DNA of 64,000 nucleotides from Gymnothorax reevesii (lineage: Eukaryota; Chordata; Actinopteri; Anguilliformes; Muraenidae): positions 73,828,712-73,892,711 of the forward strand of contig CM056581.1 of assembly GCA_029721435.1 (NCBI GenBank), read 5' to 3'. Shown in pieces: positions 24,901 through 39,200 of the stretch (its first letter is position 1; each line of letters opens with the position of its first letter). Below the pieces are notes generated by a model that saw only the letters and a list, made by a program, of their open reading frames with translations, was not told the origin of the DNA and searched no databases. The translations under genes were made by a program, and so were the position numbers.

Positions 24901-27900
24901 ACATTAACCTTTGCCCATTTATTTTACCAGTATCTGACCAGCAGATGTGAATTTTTTTAGCTTTTGCCACAGCCGGGGACGCGATACATAGTCAAATGAG
25001 GTCACGGTGAACGCAGTGGTTACATTAGTCCAGGGAATTTCCCCTGGAAGAAATGAAAGATGCAGTCTTGTAATAATGGATTGCTGCAGTGAAATGATTG
25101 TTTGATGAGGATCTGCACCCAATGCTTACTCACCCTTGAAGTGTGTGTCTGCTTGCATTTGTGTGCGTGTGCGTGCGTTCGTTCGTTCATGCGTTCGTGA
25201 TTTATTGTGCATGTAACATGCTTGTTGTGTCCAGAATCATGGTGAAAAACTCCTGACCTGGAACCTGGCTGTGAGGGACTTCCACATCCTTGTCAGTTTG
25301 GTCAAGGTAAGCAGTCAGGAACAAAGGAAATCATTTTCCACTTGAATGAGATTCTCTCTCTCTCTCTCGCTCTCTCTCTCTCTCGCTCGCTCGCTCTCTC
25401 TCTCTCTGCGAGAAAATGTTAATCCTGTCGTAAGAATACAGTTAATGTTTGAACATGTGTATTGTATTCTGAATGGTGTGGAAAGAGATTGTAGCACTGG
25501 CTTGCGAAGTTGAAAGAGTGCTCCTTAATTGGGTTGTCATAAAAACGTTGACTGCTCCCTATTGGAGTGCTTGCACACTGAGTGCATTTGAATGTGTGTA
25601 CTCCCTCAGATTTCCCATCGATTTTGTGTGCTGTGTGTTCATGTACTCATTACGCATTTAGGACTAGAACATGGTTTTTTTACCATCAGCAAGGGGATAA
25701 TTTGGTCAGTCTTCACAACTATAAAGGCACATTTTGACTGAGCTTGGGCCGATTTCCGGTTTAACCAGTTCGATCTGGTTTACTTGATTGAACCATCGGA
25801 AGTGGTCGGTCTTCTAGGGGATGGGGGCGTGACATCACGGTGGAAGCGCCACAGGGGTTGATGGGAGAGATCGCCATACTGTGAGGCCACCTCCTGTTGT
25901 TGCGCACCGAGAAGCCAAAGCCATGGGAAGAACCTGCCGTGTGGTCAGATATAGCCAGTTTTCATTTAGCCTATACTGCATACCGATTACGACTCCAGAC
26001 TTCTCACGCTTTTCTTTACTTAGGGTTGGAATCAATGCATGCATTTTGTGATTGTTTAAATGAAATGAGATCATTTGAGACGTCAACCCCTCCACACACA
26101 AGGAGTTCAGTTCCGCGCGAGAATCTCTTACATACATGTTGAATGAATAATTGCTGACTACAGCAGATGAACGTAAATATGCCACTTAAACGTAATATCG
26201 AATCAGTGGGAGTTGATAGGTTTGCGTTATAAATGAAAACTGGCCACACCAGTGTTGAGTTTACGGGGTTTCTGTAATGGTAATTTAAATGAATGACTAG
26301 AAACGGGTTGTGACTAATTATTCATTTTAAAAGATTGTTTGAGCTTCCCCTATTGCCAGTTCACAAGCTGCCACTGAGTAGCCTAATAATGTATGTCTCT
26401 CTAATCACAGGTAGGTAAGCAAGCAAGATGATACACACCTTTGTGCAAACGAAGCTGTTTTCACAGTTCGGTGGTTTGCAGACCTCCAAATCATGGACCC
26501 AGCTATTTGTGAATTGTACATGGGCTTCCATAGATTTATAATTCCGAAATTCATCCTGTGGATATGCACTGACACCACAGACTTAGTACTTAAAAATATC
26601 GAGAAACGTCAAAGGGTAAGGCAGTTTCGACTGCATTTTCTCACAGGCACCTCATGCGGATCCAAATTTCCGATCAACGCAATTTTTTTAATGTACCATT
26701 TTCTTGCGTTCGGTGGAAGTTTGTCTCTTTATGGTATGCTTCTTTCGTTTAATCGACTTCTTAGCATCGCTTAATCAGAGATGCCAAGTCTCACGCATTA
26801 CGCGAGAGTCTCTCCTCTTAGTGGCATTCACGTTCCTGTGTCAGCAATTATTCAACCATAGCGCACTGAAGAAATTCACTTGCAGAATTATAATCATTGT
26901 GCATCAAGTTAATCAGTTTCACGTTCATTATGGTGGATTTCCCCAACAGTGACAAGGAGATCGATTATGACTTGGGAATTTTCAGGATTGTCTTTACTGA
27001 GGGATTGAAAGCAATGGAATTGCATAAAGACGTTTCAAATGGTCTTGTTTCATGAAAACAATTTAAACGATCATGAAACACATGCATTGTTTCCAATCCC
27101 TGAGTAAAGAGAAGCACGGGAAGTCCGGAGTCTTAATCACTTTCCATGTTACCTGTGATCAGGTGCACCTTTACGCAAGTGAAAAGGAAACTTCAGTGCA
27201 CAAGGATTTTCCTACCGCGTGAGAATCTCATTAAGCGTTCAATGAATAAATGCAGAATACGCTGAATAAGCCTAAAAAATGTGCGAGGCTTACGCCGAAT
27301 GCGTGAGACTTGGCATTCCAGCGCTTTCGACAAGTTTACACTTAGTTACTGTGTCTCTTTGGCTCTATTTAATTTAGTCGTGCACGCTATGGCCTCACAA
27401 TATGGCGGCGCGCTATTGTTTACATCCCAGAATGCATTGGCAGTGACGTCGGTTCTAAGCTCTATAATATCAAAACATTGCCACGTGAGTCGTCCACTCA
27501 CAATTGCATGCTTTTATGCTTAGAAGCGCACATCTGAATGAATTCTAAACCCCCCCAACTATACACTGAAAAACGTTTACCAAGCCGTCGGCTCTTTATC
27601 GGTTTATTTGTTTTAACTCATCATATTAATCTTCAGCAGTTAACCCTGAGTTAGCCCAAGACCATCAGCAAATGCACTCGCTAATTTCTAGCGTCTCTTC
27701 GGCGTAGTAAATAATGCTGACGTTAGTTATGATTGAGTCACTTTTTCTCCCAATCAGTATGTGTGAATGTATTTAGCTGGCAAGCCTACACGTTTAAGCT
27801 TGTGGGCTTCAAGTGTATCGTTATATTCAGTCAAAATAAAAATAATTAGATCAGTTCAGAATACCAGGAGTCACAAGATGATGACATACCCGCGAGGAGA

Positions 27901-30162
27901 ATTATTAATATTAAACGCTCCAGGTTCATATACAGCTGCTAGCTATACCCGAAAAATTATCTACAGCATTCACGGACACATGAAATGCAATGTAAATTCG
28001 TTGGCTCCTCTGAATTTTTACGTGCTACTGGTCATTGGCAATGTCACTAGTTAGGTCTCTGGCAGCGTCTTTACACTGAGTGTCTGGAGGGTGTGGTTGG
28101 AGAGATGTGTCTGGAGGGTGTGGTTGGAGAGATGTGTCTGGAGGCTGTGGTTGGAGAGATGTATCTGGGGGTTGTGGCTTCAGAAATCTGTCTGGACGGT
28201 GTGATTGGGGAGATGTGTCTGGAGGGTGTGCTTTCAGAGGTGTCTGGAGGCTGTGGTTGGAGAGATCTGTCTTTAGGTGTACTTGCAGATGTGCCTGGAG
28301 GATGTGTTTGTGGGGATGTGTCTGGAGGGTGTGGTTGGAGACATGTGTCTGGAGGGTGTGGTTGGAGAGATGTGTTGGGTGGGTGTGGTTTCAGATGTGT
28401 CTGGAGGGTGTGGTTGCAGAGATGTGTTGGGTGGGTGTGGTTTCAGAGGTGTCGGTAGGGTGTGATTGGAGAGATGTGTCTGGAGGGTGTGGTTGCAGAG
28501 ATGTGTTGGGTGGGTGTGGTTTCAGATGTGTCTGGAGGGTGTGGTTGCAGAGATGTGTTGGGTGGGTGTGGTTTCAGAGGTGTCTGTAGGGTGTGATTGG
28601 AGAGATGTGTCTGGAGGGTGTGGTTGCAGAGATGTGTCTGGAGGGTGTGGTTGCAGAGATGTGTCTTTAGGGTGTGGTTGCAGAGATGTGTCTTTAGGGT
28701 GTGGTTGCAGAGATGTGTCTTTAGGGTGTGGTTGCAGAGATGTCTGCTGGGTGTGGTTGGTTAGATATGTCTGCAGGATTTAGTTGCAGATGTGCCTGGA
28801 GGGTGTGATTGGAGAGATGTGTCTGGAGGGTGTGGTTGCAGAGATGTGACTGGAGGGTGTGGTTGGTTAGATATGTCTGCAGGGTGTGGTTGCAGATGTG
28901 CCTGGAGGGTGTGATTGGAGAGATGTGTCTGTAGGGTGTGGTTGCAGAGATTTGTCTGAAGGGTGTGGTTTCAGATGTGCCCGGAGGGTGTGATTGGAGA
29001 GATGTGTCTGGAGGGTGTGATTGGAGAGATGTGTCTGGAGGGTGTGGTTGGAGAGATGTGTTTGAAGTGTGTGGTTGTGGGGATGTGCCACTAGTTGGCA
29101 GTATTTACTTTTTTTTTTTTTGTTATGCCCAGTTTGGAGTTATGTTTTTGGGCATGTCCTGGGCATGCCTCAGAGGGGAAAGTCCCAGAGAATTGAAAAA
29201 GGTCTGGAAGGTGGGAAGTGGCTAAATAAGAGTATATAAGGAGAAAAATTGAGAGGGTAAAGTGTTAGGAGGAATTGCTAGGAGAAATTGTGGAAGGATA
29301 CATTTGACCAGACCTATCACACTTTTTAAGACCTGTGAAGCTTGTTTTGTGGATTTTTCCCTGTGTTGGAGCATTTTCCTGTCCCAAGCCATTGCAACAA
29401 AGCAATTCCATCTCAATTACTAAGGGACTGTAACTCATTTATATATACTCTTCCAAAAAAGAAACTATACATTGTTTTTAGCATCAATTTATTATACATG
29501 AAATGTTTTGACAAATGTGGAAAACATTGAAAAATACTCTTCCAAAAAAGAAACAATACAAATATTGCATTTATTACACTTTCTTGTCAATATTTTCCAC
29601 AATTGTAAAAACATTTCATGTATAATAAATTGATGCTACAAACAATGTATAGTTTCTTTTTTGGAAGAGTATATATATTTGTCATGATCCCAATTTGTTA
29701 TGACATATATGACAGCAAGGGATGACAGACAAAATTTAAAACTTAAACACATTTAATTAAACAAAGACTGACAAGTAACCTACATTCATACTACAGACCA
29801 AGATTGATATATACAAGAAAAAAATATTTACAGTCCCTTGAGATGGGGTTGCTTGGTGATGTCCTGGGTGAGGAAAATGCTCCAACACAGGCAGAAAATC
29901 CACAAAAAGCTTTACAGGTCTTGAAAAGAGTGACAGGTCTGGTCAAATGTATCCTTCTCCTTGCAATTTCTCCAACTACTTTTCTCTCTCAATTTCTCTC
30001 CTTATATACTCCTTTGCACCCCCCTCCCACATTTAGACTTTTTTTTTTTTAATTCTCTGGGACTTTCTGTCTCAGACATCCCCAGGATATGCCCAAACCT
30101 AGCTCCAGTCTGGGCTTCACAAAAAAAGGTCAATACTGCCATCTAGGGGCTTCTTTTCACAT

Positions 30163-30250
<88 letters not shown>

Positions 30251-33200
30251 TATATAATTTTATATTTAAATCTTGGTCAGTATTTGTTTTATTAAATCTG
30301 TTTTACAATTTTCACGCTCATCCCTTGCTGTCCGAGATTTCATAACAAATTGGGGCCATAACAGTGTGGTTTGTTATGGCCCCAATTTGTTATTACATTT
30401 ACAACACAACAGCAACAGCAAGGGATGACAGACACAATTTAAAACTTGAACACATTTAATTTTTAACAAAGACAATAACTAACAAAGTAATTTTCTGACC
30501 AAGATTAAATATATACAAAAAAACAGAAATATTTACAGTCCCTTTTGGTTGGGTTCCTTGGTGATGTCCTGGCTGAGGAAAATGCTCTAACACCGGCAAA
30601 AATCCACAAAAGAAACTTCACAGGTCTTGAACAGAATGACAGGTCTCGTCACATGTATCCTTCTTCTTGCAGTTTCTCCTACTACTTTACTGTCTCAATT
30701 CTACTCCATATATACTCTATTGCAGACCCCACCCACATTTAGACCTTTTTTTTTTTTTTTTTTTTTCGGGGACTTGCCCCAGACATGTCTGAAACATGTC
30801 CAAACATAGCTCCAGTCTGAGCTTAACAAAAAAAAAGGTAAATGCTGCCATCTAGTGGCCTCTATTCACATTACAGGTTGCAGATGTGTCCGTAGGGTGT
30901 GGGTGCAGAGATGTGTCTGGAGGGTGTGGTTTCAGAGATGATTGTCAGAAGCTGCCCTGAGGTTGGTTCTCCTTACAGTGTTTGGTCTCTCTCCCACAGG
31001 TGTTCGACAGCAGGACTGTCCTCACTGCCTGTCTGAAGGTCAGCAGCCTGCATCTTCATTATTAACAAAAACCTAATGCATTTAAACTATGAGGATTTCA
31101 GATTGAATTATGATGTAGACATTCTTAAGGGACAAAAAGTGAAATATGTCTTTCACTGGGCCTTACTATTGAGTTAATACTTATGGTGTGTTTTATGAAC
31201 AGTACTTGCACAAATTGGTGGCCCTGGTTTTGTCACACCATAATACTTGTTCTACAAAGAGCTGTATGACCACCCTTTTGTAACGTCCAATGGGCAGATT
31301 TGATAATGAATACTGGAGAGGCTTCATTGTTAACCCTTGCTGCTGACTGGTGTTTGCTTGGCAGTACGGTCGTCTGTTCCTTGAGGCCTTCCTTAAACTG
31401 GGAATGCCATTGCTGGACTTCAGTTTCAAGAAGCACAAGGTAGGCGGGGTTGGGAAGGGTGTAGAGCCTATGGGCGTTCCCTGTGTGAGGCTCTATAGAC
31501 TGACTGTGTGTGGCAACAGGGTGGTTGGGCCTGGGAGGACAGCTGAGCCTCTTCATTTGCTGTTCCAAAACACAAAGGGCCTGAATAAAGGATGTGGCCC
31601 CCAGCAGAAAGTCAAGAGGAAGCAATAACGCGCCTCGAGGGCCCTACTGCCGCTCGCGCCTCTGGGTCCAACTGGCCCTCATACCTCGGGTCCTACTGGC
31701 CCTCATACCTCAGGTCCTGACTGGCGCATTCACCTTAGGGCTCTTATCAGTACAGTGCAGTATGAAGCTCTCAGTCAGGATTATTGGTCTCATTTCTGTC
31801 TCACTTGTGGACACTGTGTCAGTGTGTTTGAAACTTGGCAATATCACTCGTACCATATGGTACACATGGCGCTTGACTACTGTGTGAAATGCAGGTGCTT
31901 CACTGTCCCACGGTTTATTTGGCCTCCTGTATACACAGTCTTATCTTTTCAGGAGGATGTTCAGAGCTTACTGAAAACTTTCCAGCTCAGCACTCGACAA
32001 CTGCATCACATGTGCGGCCACTCAAAGGTATCTCCCCCTCTCGCTGGGGTCTGACTCCTCATTGGATTTATGGGGCAGTAAACCGTTCTCCCTTCATACT
32101 CCAGCTGCCCCTGTAAACGGGCATCCCTGTGTGCACCATCCTTGCTGCGGCCCGCTGTTTTTGTTCATACAGTGTGTTCCGTGCAGCCACCTGACCGCCA
32201 TGTTTCTGTTGCAGCTCCGGCAGGACACCGGCCTGACCAATCACGTCCCTGCTCTGAAGAAGAGCCTGGAGCAGTTTGTGTACCGGGTCAAAGCCATGCT
32301 CACACTCAACCACTGTCAGGAGGCCTTCTGGCTGGGCAACTTGAAGAACCGCAACTTGAAGGTACGGGAAACGCTTCAGACTTTGCCTCAAACGGCTTCT
32401 CATGCTCTCATAAAACTTTGACTGAAAAACCGAGCAGAAGAACCTTCCTATTCCCTGCATGTCGTCATGAAAGACATCCTGAATGATTAGTTTATCGGAA
32501 GCCCCAGCACTATTAAATATACACTTCAGCTCAAGTGAAGCACCACCAAATTTAAAATGAAATTTTTGAAAATTAGCAAGTCCTGAACTCCAAACATCTG
32601 CATTAAGGCTTTAGCTTGCATTCCACATGCATTCCTCATACAAAAGGCTTTGTCATGAACCGTGCTTAATTGCACATGCTGTTGGGTGGCACTGCTGAAA
32701 ACTTAGATCTCATCTTCGCCAAATTTTGATTTGGTTTCTTCCAGCGAAGGTTCAGACTTCAGGGGAGGGTTTTTTTTTTTTTTTTTTTTTGCCAGACACT
32801 GGTCCCCTTGCCATCTTTAAATGATAGTGGATCCATACTTTTAACAGCATTACATTTTTTTGAAAACCAGTCCTTTCTTTAAAAGCCAATTAAAGAAGGG
32901 TTTTCACACTTGCCTGTTTCGACTTGTATTAACTGGAATCAAGTCCAACAGCACCCCCTTCACGTATTTCTGCAAGATAATTAGTCCTTTCCACGTAATT
33001 GGCGATAATTGCCCGTAATTTTTACGATAAAATCCAAAACCGAGGCCGCCATTGTTTTGAATTCAAGCCACGCGAGACAGTTTCAGCCCGCGAAAGCTCG
33101 GGATCGTGACGTGATTAGCTGAGAGTGTAAACAAAGCATCCCTGATCAGTGATATGCTTTGTGCCATTGTGTGAGTTTATAACCCAACGCAAAATTAAAT

Positions 33201-36200
33201 CCCTGTCCTTTGGGAATGTGCGCATCGTCACACTGGCCATCTTCTGTTTAGTGCCATTGGCCCTCATTTATCAAACTTGCGTAGGATCTGGTGTAGATTC
33301 TGGTGTAAATATCATCGTTCACCAGGTGTCATGTCTTATTTACTAAAAGTGTGTACGTCGCAGATTTCTGTGTTGAACTGCCGTGGCATTGATAAATCGG
33401 GGGGCAGAAACCATCGTAATTTACATGACACGCCCCTATAAATTCATGCTCCGGGAGGCATAGTCCTGCCCACTGTACGACATGGACTCTCGAAAGACGG
33501 CAAAGAAGAAAGAACTTAACTGAGGAGGAAATATCGTCGGCCTGCTGATAAACCTCGTATCTACAATTTGATGAGAAACAAAAACTCGTATGTCCACGAT
33601 AATAGCATATACATTGCAAAATACAAAATTTCATTGATTGGATACATTCTTGGAGGAAAAATAATCATCCTACCCGAACACAGCTCAACTGCATTCTTAC
33701 ATGCAGTATGATACTTTTTTTTTGGCTTTCCTGTAAAGTTTATCGTTTTGAAGATACGAGGTTTTATCAGCAGGCCGACGATAGATGGAGAAAAACAAAA
33801 TTATTTTATTTGGAAGTGGCATAAAGGGAGCCCAGTAGGCTGCAGTTTGGAAAACTATTGCTGCTGCAGTAGTAAACACTGTTGGGGTGGAAAACCGGAG
33901 TGCAGCAGATGTTTTATTTAAATCATTAAAAAATCGAAGTGACTCTTCGCATTTAATTTTTGTGCTTGGACGCAGTTAAATGACCAAAATTCTTGTTAGA
34001 CGCATTTATTATTGTGGCCATGACGCACATTTCTCCATTGCCCACACTTATTTTAAGCGTGTCCAAAACTACATTTTTTTCTTGGCCAAACCTGTTTTAA
34101 ATGGTACTTTCTAAGCGGCTCTGGAATGGTTATCAACTTGCGCACTTACAAGTGTGGTCAAGAAAAAAATTTAGCATTGGCCACACGTAAAAGTGCAAAT
34201 AACGTCGCCCTTAATAAATTCAATTTATAGATCCACGATATTTCATGTTATATTACCTACATAATTGACAATCCAAATGCTTTACATGTATGTTAAAAAA
34301 AGTGGTCCGATTTTAAGATCGCCTCCAAAAAACTGGTTGCAACAGCGCACGGACTGGTGGAGGCCAACTAGACTCGAACCTCCAGCTGTCACAGCACTGA
34401 TGGGCTCCCCCTCAATCGTTGGAATACGAGCCGTTGGGGACATGGATGAGTCCCCCCCGCCTCGATAGGAGCACCATGAGGGTAATTGGTAAAATACCGT
34501 CTGCAGAGATCACTCTTCATTGTACTTTTATCAGTGTTACTCCATGACATTTTATTGGGTGCCACAGAAAACGAGCAGCCACTCGTCACTTTCCCAGATG
34601 AGATCTCTGTGCCGAAAGTTCCTCTCACTTCGGACAGAAGCTTATTCCTCTTACAAGTGTTATGGCCCCAATTTGTTTTTACATTTACAACGTAACAGCA
34701 AGAGCAAGGGTTGACAGACACAGTTTTAAAAACCTCAACACATTTAATTAACACACAAAGACTAATAACAACTAACTAACAAACTAATCTATTGACCAAG
34801 ATTGAATTATAACAAAAACAAAAATATTTACAGTCCCTTTGGGTTTTCTGGTGATGTGCTGGGTGATAAAAATCCACAAAAGAAACTTAACAGGTCTTGA
34901 ACAGAAATGACAGGTCTGGTCACACGTATCCTTCTTCTTGCAATTTCTCCTACTACATTACTGTCTCAATTCTTTTCCTTATATACTCTTTTGCAGACCC
35001 CACCCACATTTAGACCTCTTTTTTTTAATTTTCTGAGATTTGCCCCAGACATGTCCAGGACATGTCTAAACATGACTCCAGTCTGAGCTTAACAAAAAAA
35101 AGGTAAATACTGCCATCTAGTGGCCTATATTCACATTACACCTCCATTCCAAAAGGGAAAAATTTTGACTCATAAAGGCAAAATTTTTCTTTTCAATACA
35201 AAATGGTTAAGTGAACACTTGTCTATATATACATATCATACAATATTCAAACACATGATATATATATATACACATTCAAACACGGGATAAGCAATCAGCA
35301 ATTACATTGTCTGTACCCTTCACATGCTTAATTTCCAAGTCAAACTCCTGTTAAATCAAACTCCAATTCAACAATCTCCGATTCTTGTTTTTCATCTTAC
35401 TCAAAAACATTAACGGATTGTGGTCAGTGTACACAATCATTGGCTTTTGTCCTGTACAAACATAAACCTCAAAGTGTTGTAAAGAAAGGACCAGAGCCAA
35501 CAGTTCCTTCTCTATTGTGGAATAGTTCCTTTGGTGGCGATTGAACTTCCTGGAGAAGTATGCCACGGGATGCTCAATGTCATCAGAGTCACTTCTCTGT
35601 AGGAGCACAGATCCACAAGCTTGGTCGCTAGCATCGACCGCGATGGAGAACGGTTTGTTGAAGTCAGGAGATTTGAGCACGGGGAAGTGACACAGCAGAG
35701 ACTTCAGGTGATCGAAGGCTCTCTGGCATGCATCATCCCAGGTGAACTTTACGCCTTTCTTCAGTTGGTTAGTTAGACTGAGAGCAATCTCAACAAAGTT
35801 CTTGCAGAACTTGCGGTAGTACCCGATCATTCCAAGGAAGCGGCGCAAAGCTTTTTTGTTGTCAGGAACTGGAAAGTCCATGATGGCTTGGACTTTAGCA
35901 TTTATGGGTGCCACCTTACCCTGGCCTATGACGTAGCCAAGATAGGTGACAGTAGCACAACCAAAGTCACTCTTGCTCAGGTTAACAGTCAGGTTAGCCT
36001 GGGTCAGGCGCTGGAACAACATCTCTACATCTTTTAGATGTTCTTCCCAGGAGTCACTCCATGTGATCAGGTCATCGATGTACGCACCCGTGTGTGGCAA
36101 TCCGGCGATTGTAGACTGTATCATCCTTTGGAACGTGGCTGGGGCATTTTTCATGCCAAAGGGTAGGACTTCATACTGGTACAATCCAGATGGTGTGGCA

Positions 36201-39200
36201 AAAGCAGAGATGCTCTTGGCCCTCTCAGTTAAAGGCACACACCAATAACCCTTCAATAAATCAATCTTGGTCAGAAACTTTGCTTGCCCCACACTATCAA
36301 TACAATCATCAATCCTAGGTATTGGAAACACATCAGTTCTAGTTACAGCATTGACTTTGCGATAATCTGTACAGAATCTAGTACTTCCATCAGGTTTTGG
36401 AACTAGCACACAGGGTGAACTCCAATCGGAGTTGGAGGGTCTGATAATATCATGTTTTAACATGTACTCAACCTCTTTCTCAGCAATCTTTCTCTTTTCA
36501 GGATTCATCCGGTATTGATGCTGTTTTATTGCTTTGGCATTACCAACATCTACATCATGAGAGGCTATAGTAACTCTCTTTGGAACATCAGGAAACAAAT
36601 CCTCATATTTCTTGATCAACCTTTCAAACTTCAGTGTTTGACAATTTACATGAAAGAACTTCAGCTTTAATTCTTGGTTCATCATCTTGAAACTCCCCCT
36701 CATCTTCACACGTTTCGACCATTGGAGAATCTGAAGTGACAGCTGCAACCCTAGCATTTCTGTCATGATAAGGCTTTAGCATGTTAATATGACACAATTG
36801 TTTTGGTTTTCTCCTATCTGGAGTCTTCACAATGTAATTGAGATCATTGAGTTTTGTCAGAATTTCATAAGGACCATGAAATCTAGCCTGCAATGGATTG
36901 GACTGCAAGGGAAACAACACAAGGACCTTTTCTCCCGGTTTAAACTCACGGCTTCTAGCCTTATGATCATACCAAGTTTTCATTTTTCCCTGACTTGATT
37001 TCAAGTTCTCTTTGGCAAGGTCACAAGCTGCACGCAATCTTTCCTTGAACTTGCTAACATAGTCTAACAGACTGATGTACGGCTCTTCCTCTTGCCATTG
37101 TTCACTCAATAATAGCAAAGGTCCTCTCACTTCATAACCAAACACTAGCTCAAATGGACTGAATCCAGTAGACTCCTGCACTGCTTCTCTAGCTGCAAAC
37201 AACAGCAAATGAACACCTTCATCCCAGTCTTTCTCATAGTCATAACAATAAGTCCTCATCATTGTCTTGAGAGTGGAATGAAACCGCTCTAAGGCACCCT
37301 GACTTTCTGGATGATAGGCACTAGAAAGAATCTGCTTTGCACCTAGTTCATACACAACCTGCTGAAACAATCCTGAAGTGAAATTGCTACCCTGGTCTGA
37401 CTGAATTTCCCTGGGAAGGCCAAACAACGTGAAGAACTTTATCAAAGCCTTCGAGATTGCAGTTGCCTTGATGTTACGTAGAGGTATGGCTTCGGGGAAT
37501 CTGGTAGATGCACACATGATTGTCAACAAGTACTGATTTCCAGGTCTAGTTTTAGGTAATGGACCAACGCAATCTACAATGACCCTAGAGAATGGCTCCC
37601 CAAATGCTGGGATAGGCTGCAATGGAGCTACAGGTGGGTCTAACTGGTGTTTTCCAACTACCTGACAAGTGTGACAGGTTTTGCAAAAGTTGGAAACGTC
37701 TTTCCGAAGCCCAGGTCAAAAGAAGTGTTTCATGATCTTATCAACAGTCTTGTTAACACCAAGATGACCTCCTAAAGGTAAACTATGAGCCATTGTTAAG
37801 ATCTTATTCCTATAGACCTTCGGAACAACAATTTGCTTGACCACTGCCCAATCAGCATTGGCAGGGATATCAGGAGGGCGCCACTTCCGCATCAGCACAC
37901 CATCCTTGAGATAATACCCAACTGGAACTGCGTCTATTTCTTTATCAGGAAGGGCTCTCCTCTTTAGTACACAAATTTCAGGATCATTAGTTTGCTCCTC
38001 AATCAACCGCTTTCTGGACAGAGACAAGTCTCCAGACACATCAGAATCACCAGACCCATCCTGCTGGCTGAATAGAGAACTGATAAAAGTATCTGATAAG
38101 TCCTCAAACGGAGAAACCATAGTAGGCCAATCAGAGTCATGAGGCGAACCACCTGAGTCCTGACTATTCAATGTACTGGACGGCACCACATCATCTTCTT
38201 CTTTAGCCTTCTTGGCCATAGCACGAGTCACTGCGCAAGAAGAATACAGAGATGGGTCCTCATCCCCATCTTCAGTGCTCGGCTGTGAAGTAAGATGTAC
38301 AGGGGGAACTACTTTGCCCCCAGCCAGGTCATTGCCTAGCAACAGAGAAACACCCTTTATAGGTAGACTTGACATAAGTCCCACCTTTACCTGTCCTGTA
38401 ACTAAATCTGACTTCAAGAATATAGAGCGCAGGGGTACAGATACAGTCCTCCCTTCAATACCTTGTACAAGTATGAAATCCCCTGAAGCGGTCTCATCAC
38501 GTAACTCCAAGGAGTCCATCAACAAAAGTGACTGAGAAGCTCCGGTATCCCTTAGGATATATATGGGGACAGGAGTAGTATGCTCATTCAGAGCCACAAA
38601 TCCCTCTGACACAAATGGAAGAAATTCCTCCCTCACGAAGTCAGCTGTATCAGGCTTTTTAGCCCCACAAGAAGCAGGCAATTTAGCAGATCGGTTATCT
38701 ACTACAGGGGTTTCTAACCTTGTTTTCACAAAGGCATTTGGTTTGGTATCCTTTTCTTTTTCTTTCTTAGCTTTAAGGAACCAACAGTTAGTTGTAACAT
38801 GACCAGATTTCTTGCAATAACTGCAAACTAGACCACTTTTGTCACTGTCAGCTTTCACACTTTGATCAGACCTGTTACTGGATTTCTGAGCACCATCACC
38901 AGATTTGTCTTTGTCTTTGGGTGAGGAATCTTGGGTATCACCATAACCCTTTATCTGAAATTGGGACCATCTATTATTACTGCTAGACTGAAATTTGGAC
39001 TTATGTGTGAGAACATATTCATCTGCAAATTTGGCAGCTGATTGCAAATTCAGTGCTTGCTTTTCATTAAGGTAGGTCTTAACATCATCTTTAACACAGT
39101 TCTTGAATTCTTCAACTAACACCATCTCTTTTAGTGAGTTGAAATCATCCTTGACCTCCATAGAAGTACACCAGCGCTCAAAGCAAACCTGCTTTTCATT

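Larger units (their letters stand above)
29086..30363 (+). mobile_element. Solo LTR (Gmr1-like family, opposite orientation) split by two insertions
   Basis: Homology to the reverse complement of the Gmr1-like LTR covers 29086-29446 and resumes at about 30246-30363, ending GGGGCCATAACA. Between the halves lie a Tc1-type MITE (29448-29669) and another LTR (29680-30165). The first bases of the LTR are missing at 29086. Confidence 0.85.
25307..30999. other. fancd2: 5.7 kb fancd2 intron
   Basis: From 5' to 3' it contains a CT microsatellite, a repeat fragment near 26190-26290, a palindromic MITE (26781-27316), a stretch at 27317-28079 with nothing recognised, the minisatellite, and an LTR cluster. 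Confidence 0.85.

Noticed and set aside
28080..28783. Long Cys/Gly/Trp-rich open frames across the minisatellite
   Set aside because: The repeat unit is 27 bp, a multiple of three, so any stop-free unit gives long frames on several strands. There are no splice or start features and no family resemblance.
31594..31887. 97-codon open frame between fancd2 exons
   Set aside because: It spans an intron between two well-supported exons and has no recognisable family.
34365..34450. tRNA-like sequence on the minus strand (GGTTCGAGTC B-box match)
   Set aside because: There is no A box at the right distance and the flanks do not form an acceptor stem, so a tRNA or SINE call is not supported.
37716..37718. 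TGA in the Gmr1-like pol read as programmed readthrough or selenocysteine
   Set aside because: It lies inside the integrase zinc-binding region rather than at a gag-pol border, no stem-loop of the needed type is evident, and other inactivating mutations occur in the same copy.
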